From assembly GCF_000981585.1 (NCBI RefSeq), contig NZ_LN831776.1:3641187-3705186 (forward strand): a DNA stretch of 64,000 nucleotides, read 5' to 3'. A program made the position numbers and the translations under genes. The notes beneath the pieces are model-generated. The model ran no database searches. It was not told the origin of the DNA and saw only the letters and a program-made list of their open reading frames with translations. Below, one piece after another: positions 43,300 through 52,407 of the stretch. This DNA comes from Paenibacillus riograndensis SBR5. GTDB taxonomy: Bacteria > Bacillota > Bacilli > Paenibacillales > Paenibacillaceae. The number at the start of each line of letters is the position of its first letter. Positions within the stretch are counted from its first letter, which is position 1.

Positions 43300-43590
43300 C
43301 TTAAAAACAAAATAACCCCGTCCGATAAGGACGAGGTTGTCACTGTGCCACCTTAAATGACCGTTAAACTGCACACAAGTGCAGACTTTCCAGCCTTCGC
43401 ATTACGGTGCGGAGATGCTGTAACTCATCATCCCGAGACCGTTCCCGTGATAACGGCGGGATTCCCGGCATTTCCCTACTACACCCTCTATGGGTGGTTC
43501 GGAAAAGCAACTCCAAAGGCCATTCGAGCATATCCCGGACACCGGTTCACAGCAACCACCGGCTCTCTGCAAGTCCAAGCGTAATATGTC
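43300..43590 (-). promoter_or_regulatory. T-box riboswitch leader of trpS
   Basis: Read on the minus strand: a Stem I start GCAGAGAGCCGG with GTGAACCGG; the T-box sequence AAGGTGGCACA (43344-43354); then a terminator AACCTCGTCC/GGACGGGGTT with a T-rich tail (43302-43338). The UGGC in the T-box bulge complements a G discriminator base, as in bacterial tRNA-Trp. I could not fix the specifier triplet with confidence. Confidence 0.88.
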
Positions 43591-43662
43591 TACTTACCCT
43601 TTTTCAGCGTTGTTCTGTTATATGGGGAATATTACCTTATGAAGCCGGGTTCGTCAAGGATG

Positions 43663-43695
43663 AAAAAAGCCGAAGCTTCATTCGAAGCTCCGGCT
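43663..43695 (-). terminator. Terminator of the secreted DUF5050-like gene
   Basis: On the minus strand AGCCGGAGCTTC pairs with GAAGCTTCGGCT (one bulge) around GAAT, followed by T6. Confidence 0.85.
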
Positions 43696-43731
43696 GACGG
43701 GGTGTTATGTGTTATGTGGACTTGGATGACT

Positions 43732-45039
43732 TTAGTTGCTGGAAATGGTATAAATCTCAGTCACAGGTCCATCAGAGAGCTTTAGCTTCGTTTTGCCGTC
43801 GGCGCTCATCTTATAAAGGCACTCGTTATCCTCTCCGTTAAAATAGTAAATGCCTGTTGCACTTTCATAGATAGCGCTGTTATCCCAAGTCACGCCGTTC
43901 AATTTGGTTAAGGTGAGATCTGCATTCAGAGCGAAAGTTCCGCTTGCTGCAAAAAGCACGACTTGGCCAGCGGCTGTGCCATTCTGTACCTTAAACAGAT
44001 TCGTCACATTCGTTAATGCGATCGGTTTCGTGCTGGTTACTTTACCGTTTGCTACAGTGCTGATGGAGGCTTTTCCATTGCCATCGACATAGGCAATTTT
44101 GTTTCCGCCCATTTCGGTAAGACCAACAATCCCAGTCTGGCTCAGTTGAAAAATCTTTCCGGATTTATCAATTGCATACCCTTTGCTCTTGGAGTATACG
44201 TAATTATCATCGTCATCTACCGTGATGCCTTTATTGTAAATATAGTAGTCATTGGTCCAAAAACCTGAGTAGGTAGCGTTCGCATCCAGCGGGTTTTTGG
44301 CATTTACTGCTTTGGGATTTCCGCCGTTCAGCGGAAGGGTGTACAGAACCATGGAGTTAAGGGAGTAATAAGTTTCTGCCGGCTTAATATCGACCATTAC
44401 AGAGGTTCCTGTAGGAGTTGAATAGATATAATCAGAAGATGGAATGGCGCCTTGGGCAATAAATTGCACGTTTCCGCTGCCGTCCCGGGACTTCGAGGCT
44501 GCCCAGGTATTGGTTCCATTCTTCAATACATTATAGTAAATGCGCCCATTTACCACAAAGAATCCGGGGAATTCCGTATCTGCATTATTGGCGATTTGCT
44601 TGATCTGGCTGTCATCTGCCGCATTGGCCGGTGAGCGGTAGATCACGCCTTTATCATCCAGGAAATACAGGTAATCTCCCTCAATCTGGTAAAACAATAT
44701 GTTCTTATCCCCTGCAAAGCTGCTGATCAGTGCATTATTTTCCGTCAAAGACAGGCGCTGCAGTTTGGATAAGTCATCACTTTCAAAAAAATACAAGTAT
44801 TTGCTTGTTGCCTCCAAATAGTCTCCCGAGAAATTCTCGGAGAGCTTCTGGGCAGTCCCGCCAGCGGTCGGTACACGGTATAAAGCATCTTCCGAGTTGT
44901 AATAAACATACCCATTCCCGGCAGCAGCTGCCGAAGCATGCGGAGTCATCTTTCCTGACCCTAGAACTGCGCCGCCAATCAATACACCTGCAAGCAGCGT
45001 AAGCCCTATTCTTGTGATTAACCTTTGAATCTTCTTCAT
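43732..45039 (-). CDS. Secreted beta-propeller protein (DUF5050-like)
   Basis: A 435-residue exported protein with a signal peptide (about 1-38, ending HASAAAA). The mature chain is made of short repeated strand units of the type GYVYYNSEDALYRVPTAGG, YLYFFESDDLSKLQRLSL and YLYFLDDKGVIYRSPAN, the pattern of DUF5050-like propellers. It has no catalytic residues that I can name. It could be a cell-surface or spore-associated binding protein. It is divergent from the secreted protein at 45356. Confidence 0.8.
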   Translation of the reverse strand: MKKIQRLITRIGLTLLAGVLIGGAVLGSGKMTPHASAAAAGNGYVYYNSEDALYRVPTAGGTAQKLSENFSGDYLEATSKYLYFFESDDLSKLQRLSLTENNALISSFAGDKNILFYQIEGDYLYFLDDKGVIYRSPANAADDSQIKQIANNADTEFPGFFVVNGRIYYNVLKNGTNTWAASKSRDGSGNVQFIAQGAIPSSDYIYSTPTGTSVMVDIKPAETYYSLNSMVLYTLPLNGGNPKAVNAKNPLDANATYSGFWTNDYYIYNKGITVDDDDNYVYSKSKGYAIDKSGKIFQLSQTGIVGLTEMGGNKIAYVDGNGKASISTVANGKVTSTKPIALTNVTNLFKVQNGTAAGQVVLFAASGTFALNADLTLTKLNGVTWDNSAIYESATGIYYFNGEDNECLYKMSADGKTKLKLSDGPVTEIYTISSN

Positions 45040-45355
45040 TTGACGACTCCTCTGTAGATGATATGGTGGAACTAAAACAATACCTAATAAAGATATCGGA
45101 TTTGGGAGTGGAAAATATATGAAGCGAAAGAACCATTATTTTATGCTCGTACTAATTGCTTTGTGTATTTGGAAAGAGCCGAAAGACATGCATAATTATG
45201 CAAATGCAAAAATGCCCCAAAAGCTGTAAATCAAAGCCCAAGGGGGGGATAACCGCTAAGCTTGCGGCAGGCTGTAAGGCCTGATCAAGAACCGGAAGGG
45301 ATTTGCTGCAGGTTGTCGAATCTTTATTTCTTTGAGAAAAGAAACGAGGATGGCG

Positions 45356-46480
45356 ATGAACATTCGAAAACAAATGATTTTTAAAGTCTTGATTACTGTA
45401 GTAGCGTTTTATTCCCTTTTCAACTTCAGTTTGTATGCGGCGTCTCCAGCTGCCGGTTCATTAAGTCAGTCTTACGGAGGTGAGTGGGTGGACAAAGCAT
45501 TTGTTGAATCCGAGGATCTTGACGGTACGCTCAATCTTACCTTTGACAAGAATACGGGCAAGGCTGCTTTGGAGTATTCAGTCTGGGATGACTCAGAAAA
45601 CTACAGCTTTCAATCGGCTGGACCGATTACAGTGGAAGAACAGAAACCCGTGAAATTCAAGTATACATATCTGGACTATAGCGGCCATGAAAATCCAAAG
45701 ACCGTTCAAGGCGAGGGGATCATCGAATTCAAATCCGGCACAATCAACCTACGAATGGGGGTGCTTCCCTCCGAAATGAACAAGATTTTTGCTCAGCAGC
45801 GGATTTTTATTCGTGATCCTTACGCGAACCGGGTTCCGAAGCTTGAGGCGGCTTTGGAGGTTGTATCCCAATACTGCAAATGCAAAGAGTCCAATCTGGT
45901 GGAATTCACATACCCTGCGGCAGACAATGAAAGCCAAAAAAGTTGGATTGCTTATGTGAGTGTATATGTAAGGGGGATCTTTTTGACCGAATATAAAGTA
46001 AATCTGCACACCTATAAGGCAACAGAAATCAAGGATGCATGGTCGGAAGCCTATCATTTTGCCGACAAAATGGAGGTGTCAAAAATTACGGCATCCTCCA
46101 CCTTGCCAAAATCTAAGGCAGGCTCCTATACTGCAAGTCAAATCATCGACGGTGATACGGCCACTTGCTGGTGCGAAGGGGTGAAGGGGAGCGGAATCGG
46201 ACAAAGCTTCACCGTTAGCTTCCCCAAAAAGACTAAAGTCAGCAGCTTTAAAATTTTGCCGGGCTATGGAAAGTCTGTCTCCGCCTACCTCGAAAACAAC
46301 AGTGTGCGCAAAGCAAAAATAACCTTCTCTGACGGAAGCTCCTTCATTGCTGATTTTACGAAGGAAACTGCATTAGAACTGCCAAAAGATAAAGTAACAA
46401 CCAGCATTACGTTCACTATATTAGAAGTCACTCCAGGCTCTAAGTATGACGACACTTGTGTCTCGGAATTTGCCGTTTAA
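45356..46480 (+). CDS. Secreted protein with C-terminal NADase-type glycan-binding (discoidin-like) domain
   Basis: A 374-residue protein with a signal peptide (IFKVLITVVAFYSLFNFSLYA-A). The N-terminal part is beta-rich and unassigned. The C-terminal ~135 residues (KITASSTLPKSKAGSYTASQIIDGDTATCWCEG, then KVSSFKILPGYGKS and KAKITFSDGS) match the discoidin-like domain found in NADase translocation proteins and many secreted Firmicutes proteins. ATG 45356 follows GAGG; ATG 45350 and TTG 45332 are in frame. The 316-bp gap before it (45040-45355) holds G-rich and hairpin-prone sequence that I cannot classify. Confidence 0.75.
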   Translation: MNIRKQMIFKVLITVVAFYSLFNFSLYAASPAAGSLSQSYGGEWVDKAFVESEDLDGTLNLTFDKNTGKAALEYSVWDDSENYSFQSAGPITVEEQKPVKFKYTYLDYSGHENPKTVQGEGIIEFKSGTINLRMGVLPSEMNKIFAQQRIFIRDPYANRVPKLEAALEVVSQYCKCKESNLVEFTYPAADNESQKSWIAYVSVYVRGIFLTEYKVNLHTYKATEIKDAWSEAYHFADKMEVSKITASSTLPKSKAGSYTASQIIDGDTATCWCEGVKGSGIGQSFTVSFPKKTKVSSFKILPGYGKSVSAYLENNSVRKAKITFSDGSSFIADFTKETALELPKDKVTTSITFTILEVTPGSKYDDTCVSEFAV

Positions 46481-46537
46481 TTACGATATAAGAGTCGATT
46501 CATTATGCTAAGGAGATCTATCAATCTAACAAGCTGT

Positions 46538-47590
46538 TCAGCCAATCGTCTTGACGATTGTTCCTTCACTGTCAGTAATATGCGTGGGAACGATCCGTAT
46601 TGCCAGCTCCGGCCAGCCGGGAAGTGGATACAGTCCTGCTGACGGCCGGAAAATTTCTGAAAGAGCTGCTCCGGCAGCCTCATCCAGCTTAAGGATGACC
46701 AGTTCTTCGCGAATTTCGAAGCCGGGCGTGTCGCCAGTCTCGAAGCTGACCGAGATCTCAGGACCGGCCAAGGTTAGGGTGCGCCCCTTAAGCAGTCTGC
46801 CCCGCAGCAGTTTTCCGACGATTTCGGCTTGCTTAGCTCCCAGCTGCAAGGTATGGACAGAACCCTCTGCCGGGTTCTCCCAAGCCAACTGGTCCACATA
46901 CAAGGCTCCCGTGTTGGAACCTTCGTTCTCGCTGCCCAGCCGTACAGCCTCAGCGATTGCCGGCAGCTTCAGCAGTGAATCCCGCTGCAGATCGGTCATA
47001 TACAGCGGAAGGTGTTCCGTCATTTCCGCCAGGACGCCAAGGGTGTTCCAGACCTGCATAGCCAGCAGTTCGTCGTTAGTAATGCCCACCAGCTGTATGA
47101 ACTCTAGCCTTCCATTAGGAGTGTCTATTGCCCGCAGCAGCGGGTCAGCAATAAAAGCCAGCGCGGTCAGCAGCGTATCCGCTTCGAGGGCGATGGGGCC
47201 ATTGGCATCCATGTAATCCCCGGAACGGAACACGTTGCCGCTGTTAAACACATAACGGCCCAGGTTCTGCAGCAGATTCAGCGCCCAGGCCGGAGGCTCA
47301 TCCTCGGTCGCGGGCTTGAACAGCCGGAAGGTCAGCTCAAAACCGTAGCCGCTGTGCTCAGGATCATCCGACTCTTTTTCATAGAGCTCCGAGAAGCCAT
47401 AGGTTACAAAATGCCAATGCGGAAGGGGTTCCCGTACTTCGTATACGCTGATTCCGTTCAGCGGATCCGGCCCACCAAGCATGTAGGGTATCACGGTCCC
47501 GTAATGCTTCTGCTCCTGTTCTCCATAGAGCTGCTCCAGGGCTTCATCTATGGCCGCCCAGCCGTCTGCATTCAATTCTTCTTCGCTCAT
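46538..47590 (-). CDS. Suppressor-of-fused (SUFU) domain protein
   Basis: A 350-residue soluble protein with the bacterial SUFU domain in the N-terminal 200 residues: ISVYEVREPLPHWHFVTYGFSELY, then GYGFELTFRL and WALNLLQNLGRYVF. The C-terminal ~130 residues are beta-rich and unassigned. Bacterial SUFU proteins are common in polymorphic-toxin immunity contexts, but no toxin is adjacent here. It lies 71 bp downstream of the TelA gene on the same strand, so co-transcription is possible. The start follows GGGAGGG. Confidence 0.85.
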   Translation of the reverse strand: MSEEELNADGWAAIDEALEQLYGEQEQKHYGTVIPYMLGGPDPLNGISVYEVREPLPHWHFVTYGFSELYEKESDDPEHSGYGFELTFRLFKPATEDEPPAWALNLLQNLGRYVFNSGNVFRSGDYMDANGPIALEADTLLTALAFIADPLLRAIDTPNGRLEFIQLVGITNDELLAMQVWNTLGVLAEMTEHLPLYMTDLQRDSLLKLPAIAEAVRLGSENEGSNTGALYVDQLAWENPAEGSVHTLQLGAKQAEIVGKLLRGRLLKGRTLTLAGPEISVSFETGDTPGFEIREELVILKLDEAAGAALSEIFRPSAGLYPLPGWPELAIRIVPTHITDSEGTIVKTIG

Positions 47591-47661
47591 ATGATTTCCC
47601 TCCCAGAATGTGGTCGGGAACTAGTTTATCATGTTAGATTCGCAGACTCAAATGGATGGTG

Positions 47662-48801
47662 CTAGAGTCCCAGCGCATTGCCCCGCTCCAGTCTTTGGAT
47701 CTGCTGCTCGCCATTGTCGGCCAGTTCGCGGAACTGGTTGATGGTCTCGCGCATTCTGGGGAGCGCCTCCTGCTTGTAGGTGCTGATGGAGTCGAGGGCG
47801 GACAGCACGTCGCTGAAGGCCTGCTTCAGTGTGTCCGGTGAAATGGCAGTTTCCATCGACTGCTTTTGAATCGCTGCGCCTTGCTCCTTGAGCATTCTGG
47901 AGGTGCCGCTGATCAGGTTGTCTGTCGTTTGATTGAGCAGCTCGATCTTTTTCAGGACGATTTGCTGGTTATAGAGTGCGCTTGCGACTGTGACGGAGAT
48001 TTTGAGTGCAGATACAGTGACATTCCTCGCCCGGTCCACGCCCCGGATCAGCTCTTTGTTATTTCTGATTACGACTTCGATAGCCATGATTCCCTGCTGA
48101 TTGACCACCAGCATCTGCTGCAGATCCATGACCCGCTGGCGGAGAGGGAAGAGGACCTCCTCGGTAATGAAGCGGATTTTGTCCTCGGACTCACTGCGCA
48201 CCTTGGCCGCTTCAATCTGCTGCCCGATTTCCTGGTCCATCAGCATGCCGAGCTGGATTTCTTTCTGCAGCTTTTTGGTAAGCTCCCGCAGGGTCTGCTG
48301 TTCAATCTCAAGCGTGGTGTTGTCATTCTTCAGGACCGATTTGCCTTTGTCCAGGGACAGGATGATCTCGGAAATAACGGCATCGGCTTTTTGGTATTTG
48401 GCAAAATACGTGCGGAGCGGGTTGAAGAATCTGCCCAGAATTCCGGTTTTGGCAAAATCGACGGCACTCGGGTCCAGATCCTTAAGCTGCATGTGCAGCT
48501 CCGTCAATCCCTTGGCGACCTGGCCGCCTTCATCGCCTGTTTTGGACAAATGGCCAACGGATACCTGGAGCAGGGCGTTCTTCTCGGAAGAGGAGCGCAT
48601 GGTATTCATGCCGAAGCTGTCAATGGACTGCAGCACGGATCTCCGTTTTTCCAGTGAGTCCATATCCATCTCCAGAATGCTTGCCACATTGCTCGCGGCC
48701 AGCTCCTTCAGCTGTGTGACTTCTGCGGGCTCCGGTTTTACCTGTTCCTCTATCACCGCTTTGAGCGTTTCCCGGCTGGGAATTTCCATGGTAAATGACA
48801 T
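47662..48801 (-). CDS. Toxic-anion-resistance protein, TelA family
   Basis: A 379-residue, largely helical coiled-coil protein of the TelA (PF05816) family. Recognisable are GILGRFFNPLRTYFAKYQKADAVISEIILSLDKGKSVLKNDN, QQTLRELTKKLQKEI and ALKISVTVASALYNQQIVLKKIELLNQTTDNLI. ATG 48801 follows AGGAGG by 7 bp. The family is named for tellurite resistance but also acts in envelope stress. It follows a VWA protein and a membrane protein in one operon, a combination often found near Ter-type stress genes. The exact role is unknown. Confidence 0.88.
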   Translation of the reverse strand: MSFTMEIPSRETLKAVIEEQVKPEPAEVTQLKELAASNVASILEMDMDSLEKRRSVLQSIDSFGMNTMRSSSEKNALLQVSVGHLSKTGDEGGQVAKGLTELHMQLKDLDPSAVDFAKTGILGRFFNPLRTYFAKYQKADAVISEIILSLDKGKSVLKNDNTTLEIEQQTLRELTKKLQKEIQLGMLMDQEIGQQIEAAKVRSESEDKIRFITEEVLFPLRQRVMDLQQMLVVNQQGIMAIEVVIRNNKELIRGVDRARNVTVSALKISVTVASALYNQQIVLKKIELLNQTTDNLISGTSRMLKEQGAAIQKQSMETAISPDTLKQAFSDVLSALDSISTYKQEALPRMRETINQFRELADNGEQQIQRLERGNALGL

Positions 48802-48830
48802 AATCAAACCTCCTCGAATGGTAGCCCTAG

Positions 48831-50519
48831 CTACATCTGCACGTTAAGCAGATTGCCGATTTTGTACACGACATCGTCCGTATCCGCATTGATATTTGCC
48901 GCCTCATTAATGCTTGAAATGCTCTCCAGCGCCTTGATGTTCGCATTGTAGCCTATTGTGTAGACCGGGATTTTATACGTCTCGATCAGGCCTCTGATCT
49001 CATCCAGCGAATGGCCTTCATTCGTTTCACCGTCGCTCAGGACGAAGATCAGCGGCTTAACGCCGGGATTTGCGGCCAGCTGGTCCTGAAGCATTTTCAT
49101 AGCCACAATCATTCCGTCAAAAGTGGCGGTGCCCCCGGCAGCCTGCAGGCTGTTAATCGCCCCAACGAACATCGACTGCTGGTTGGTGTCATACTTGGCG
49201 ATGGGCAGGTTAATCGTGACTTCACTGGAGTAGGACACAAAACCGATGCTGTTGTCCTTACCTAAAAACTTCTGACCTTTGAGCAGCGACTCCTTCAGAT
49301 GATTAAGCGGTTCCCCGGCCATGCTTCCCGAGATATCGGCGACGAATACGGCTGCAATCGGCTTGCTGCCATCCTTTTTCTCCTTCCAGAGTTTCTGGGC
49401 TGAAGTGAGAAGGGTCCCTTCCACGGGAGCAGCCTCGGAGACGTAGTCATCAAGGCCGTTGAAGCCTTTATCCGCAGCCAGCTTCTGGTACTGGTCCTGC
49501 TCTGCAAATTCGGCAAATTTATGGAGGATGTCTTCTTTCTCCCGGGGCAGATTCCCCAGCGCATAGAGCGGGCTGTCATGGCGCACTCCAAAGGGAGTGA
49601 ATACATAGCCGCTTTTCAGGTCAGGCGCATTGACATAGGTCTGATATTCCAGCACAAAGGCATCCAGTGCGCCCGTCTTCGCAGCATCCCGCATTTGCAG
49701 CGTGGTTGATGCAATGAACGGGACATTCGCCTGAAAGCGCTCAAAGCCCTGTACCGCCTTATCGCTGAGCAGATCCGAGCTGTCAAACGTGCCAAGTGCA
49801 GTCACCAGAAAATTCAGTCCGGTAGAGCTGGCGAACGGGTCGGTGTAGCCCATGGACAGCTCATTGCCCGCGATGGCATCGGTGATGGTCTTGACATTCA
49901 GCGAGCCGTATTTGCCAACCAGCTCATCATACTTTTTCTTGTTGGTTACCACACCTGCTACATTGCCGGTCATCCGCTTCGTGATTAGCTCCGCAGGCGT
50001 GCCGCTTGCCTTGACCATTTCTCCCCACAGCTCGTTGGAAGGCGTGAACGCATCCGGAATATACTTCCCTGACCGTATGTAGTCAGTGGCCGTCCCGGAG
50101 GCGATATTGCGGATTCGGACGGAAACCTGCTTGCCGCCGATCATGATCCTGGCATCATTGAAAGCTGCGGCCACTTCGTTCAGCCAGCCGTCATTCCCCG
50201 TGCCGGATTTCTCGGTGGAGGAGAAGATTTCCACGAAGCTGTCCGTTGTATTATCGACGGAAACCGGAAATTTGGCGATGTCCGGCAGCGATCCGCCGAT
50301 ATCAGCGGGGTCCAGATCAATTTGGCCTTTTACTGTATCTGCAACCGTTACATCAATTTCCTTGTAGAGCTTGTTCAGCTTCCTGCCGGCGTCTTCCGCA
50401 GAGATTTCCTTATCCGATTTGCCCAGATTTGAGGTCAGTGTGATTCCGAAATAGATCAGTGCAAATACGGATGCTGCAATCACAACGAGTATGATCCCTT
50501 TTTTTCCTTTTTCGGCCAT
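48831..50519 (-). CDS. Membrane-anchored substrate-binding-like / von Willebrand A (VWA) protein
   Basis: A 562-residue protein with one N-terminal membrane anchor (GIILVVIAASVFALIYFGITL). Residues about 75-370 form a periplasmic-binding-protein-like domain (FVEIFSSTEKSGTGND, TDYIRSGKYIPDAFTPSNELWGEM). The C-terminal VWA domain begins near 380, with an intact MIDAS site: DISGSMAGE, then Thr in TATFDG and Asp in LSDGETNEGHS. ATG 50519 follows GGAAG by 8 bp. It is the middle gene of the CTG-started membrane gene / VWA / TelA operon. VWA domains mediate metal-dependent protein contacts. Confidence 0.85.
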   Translation of the reverse strand: MAEKGKKGIILVVIAASVFALIYFGITLTSNLGKSDKEISAEDAGRKLNKLYKEIDVTVADTVKGQIDLDPADIGGSLPDIAKFPVSVDNTTDSFVEIFSSTEKSGTGNDGWLNEVAAAFNDARIMIGGKQVSVRIRNIASGTATDYIRSGKYIPDAFTPSNELWGEMVKASGTPAELITKRMTGNVAGVVTNKKKYDELVGKYGSLNVKTITDAIAGNELSMGYTDPFASSTGLNFLVTALGTFDSSDLLSDKAVQGFERFQANVPFIASTTLQMRDAAKTGALDAFVLEYQTYVNAPDLKSGYVFTPFGVRHDSPLYALGNLPREKEDILHKFAEFAEQDQYQKLAADKGFNGLDDYVSEAAPVEGTLLTSAQKLWKEKKDGSKPIAAVFVADISGSMAGEPLNHLKESLLKGQKFLGKDNSIGFVSYSSEVTINLPIAKYDTNQQSMFVGAINSLQAAGGTATFDGMIVAMKMLQDQLAANPGVKPLIFVLSDGETNEGHSLDEIRGLIETYKIPVYTIGYNANIKALESISSINEAANINADTDDVVYKIGNLLNVQM

Positions 50520-50533
50520 GCGCATCTTCCTTT

Positions 50534-51277
50534 CTAGTTCTGGTATAGCTTCGTCTGCCCAATGAGGGCGCTGAGTTCCTTCATGCAGGGCATTTCTTCA
50601 ATGGCTGTGTAGTCTGTACTGTCCAGCTGGGAAATTTCCAGCAGCAGCTGATCCAGCTTGAGCAGGATTTCTTCATTGGCTCCCAAATAACCCGTCACGT
50701 GGGCAAAATATTCGTTATACAGCCCGGTTTTCCTGTGCACCAGCGCATCGGAGAAGGACTTCGGCTTCTGCCGGTTGGTGAACAACGTGAATTCGGAAGC
50801 ATCGAAAATGCTGAGCTTGCTAAGAATTCCGCGCAGATTCAGATAAAAGAGCTTTTCAACTTCGGTGATGACCGACAGGAACTTCCGGTAGCTTAACTCT
50901 GCAGGTTCAAAACGCTCCCCCAGCACTTGCAGCAAGGTGGATTTTTTCTTCTCGATTCGCTCCAATTGGTCCAGAGCAAGCAGCACATCCTTTTTGAGTG
51001 CCTTTACATTCCGGTATTTACTCAGACTGGCTATATAATCTTCCTGATTTTCCAGATGGCGGACAGAAGGGGCGGCAGGTGTTTTGAAGAGGAGGGTGTA
51101 GCTTCCATACAGCACGACAAGCAAACTAACGATCAACAAGGTAACGCCAGATGCAGTCTCTAACGCATTTCCACCAGTGATTTCAAGGCCGAGCAGCCCG
51201 GGGGACAGAACGGCTATGTTCAGCAGCGCAATTCCGGCAATGAGTCCTAACAGCTTAACAGGTCCAGAACGGTTCAG
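50534..51277 (-). CDS. Two-segment membrane protein with coiled-coil cytoplasmic part, apparent CTG start
   Basis: A 247-residue protein, unrecognised. The reading frame is clearly coding well upstream of the first ATG-like codon: it encodes a hydrophobic segment (VKLLGLIAGIALLNIAVL), a short loop and a second segment (GVTLLIVSLLVVLYGSYTLLF). An in-frame TAA lies just before, leaving ATC or CTG as start. The CTG at 51277 is 8 nt from AGAGGAGG, the ideal distance. The soluble remainder (KKDVLLALDQLERIEKKKSTLLQVL and onward) is helical. It stops 14 bp before the VWA start, so it heads that operon. XpaC, often beside TelA genes, is a possible distant relative. Confidence 0.7.
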   Translation of the reverse strand: MNRSGPVKLLGLIAGIALLNIAVLSPGLLGLEITGGNALETASGVTLLIVSLLVVLYGSYTLLFKTPAAPSVRHLENQEDYIASLSKYRNVKALKKDVLLALDQLERIEKKKSTLLQVLGERFEPAELSYRKFLSVITEVEKLFYLNLRGILSKLSIFDASEFTLFTNRQKPKSFSDALVHRKTGLYNEYFAHVTGYLGANEEILLKLDQLLLEISQLDSTDYTAIEEMPCMKELSALIGQTKLYQN

Positions 51278-51565
51278 GATTTACACCTCCTCTGCGGGTA
51301 TATTTTGACAAGGCGGCTTTGGATTCATTTTACCGTTTTGCTTCATTTTATCAGAGAAGAGAAGGTTTGGCTCCGAAATATTACCAATCAGCCCGGAGAG
51401 GAATGGTATAATAAGACACCGGGTACCTTTTGTTACGGGATCAGACCTGACATGTTTCAATTAAAATCATTATGTGGCAGCATGATAAGCCGCTTCGCTG
51501 ATGAACGTATAGCTTATCAATCGTATATGATCAGGAAACATAACAATGAACGGGGAGGAAATATA

Positions 51566-52255
51566 ATGAAGCCTTGGACACTTACAAAACTGCCTGATCC
51601 GGAAAATCTGCGCAGACAGATGATACTGCTGGCGGTGATGGACGTTATTTGCTGCGAGGAGGAGTGGCTGCGCGTGCATCGTTACGACCCTGACTTTCAG
51701 CCGGGAGTGCAGCTTGGCATTGTCGAGAATGGAGCCGGGGATCATCTGTACGTACTATTTACGGCGGATGGTTGCGTGATTAAAGGATTTGACCATGAAT
51801 CTCCACTCAGTCCGCACGCGCAGGATGAATATAAGGTTTGGCCCGGGATGTATGAGGGATTACCAGACAACCTGCAATCAGCCCTGCGCAGCAGCGGTGA
51901 TACACTTGAAACAGAAGATGTAACTTTTTGTGTGTGGCAAGAGAACGGCAGTCCGGAGTGGATGTGCGGGGAATGGAGAGAGCTGGACCGTAAGGACAAA
52001 AGGCAAGCGGAGAGTGGAGGGGCCGATTTCCTGCTCAGCTATCTTTATGAGACACCTGAAGACTACATAGAATGGGCGATGGTTTACTTCAGCGGACTTC
52101 AGCAATTGCCGCTTGGGGCTGTCCGTGATCTATTTGGCGGTGGTCCGGTGACGGATGACCTGATTGCAGCAATAAATCCGCAGCGCGATAGGCCGCAGGC
52201 CTTTAAGGAGCTGAAGAAGCTGCTAGAGCTTCTAAATCAAAATACACAAATTTAA
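51566..52255 (+). CDS. Conserved-looking soluble protein of unknown function
   Basis: A 229-residue acidic protein, Trp- and Glu-rich. ATG 51566 follows GGGGAGG; the longer reading from 51305 is unlikely because its first 87 codons have no ribosome binding site and no protein-like pattern. Features: QMILLAVMDVICCEEEWLRVHRY near the N-terminus and a C-terminal YIEWAMVYFSGLQQLPLGAVRDLFGG. There is no signal peptide, membrane segment or known motif. It could be a SMI1/SUKH-like immunity protein by composition, but I cannot support that. Confidence 0.7.
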   Translation: MKPWTLTKLPDPENLRRQMILLAVMDVICCEEEWLRVHRYDPDFQPGVQLGIVENGAGDHLYVLFTADGCVIKGFDHESPLSPHAQDEYKVWPGMYEGLPDNLQSALRSSGDTLETEDVTFCVWQENGSPEWMCGEWRELDRKDKRQAESGGADFLLSYLYETPEDYIEWAMVYFSGLQQLPLGAVRDLFGGGPVTDDLIAAINPQRDRPQAFKELKKLLELLNQNTQI

Positions 52256-52331
52256 AGAAATTAAAGATTGACAGCAGCTTACTTGCCATGTAACATATGT
52301 ACAGTCGTTATGCGTACAATTACATACTGTT

Positions 52332-52406
52332 CTCGTATAACCTCGCAGCCGTCAGGCGTCAACAGGGCGAGGGTTTCTACAGGAAGCCTATTCTTCCTAA
52401 CTACGA
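52332..52406 (+). promoter_or_regulatory. Purine-riboswitch-like aptamer upstream of the EamA transporter (variant)
   Basis: The core reads CTCGTATAAC, P2 CCTCGC/GCGAGG (52341-52346 with 52367-52372), J2/3 GTTTCTAC (52373-52380), P3 AGGAAG/CTTCCT (52381-52398), J3/1 AAC, and P1 closing TCGTA/TACGA. These match the purine-class order and the conserved GUUUCUAC and ACUACG strings; the C in ACUACG is the guanine-type specificity base. It differs by a 20-nt L2 that can fold on itself and a 6-nt L3, so the usual loop-loop contact is missing. Position 22 is C rather than U. A hairpin (52408-52435) follows as possible expression platform. Confidence 0.65.
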
Positions 52407-52407
52407 T

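Noticed and set aside
45160..45340. Possible riboswitch (c-di-GMP or c-di-AMP type) before the secreted protein at 45356
   Set aside because: Words such as CAAAGCC and a G7 run drew attention, but I could not fold the conserved core of any class I know. It remains an unclassified leader.
47866..48847. Plus-strand frames of about 250 codons
   Set aside because: They are antisense to the TelA gene.
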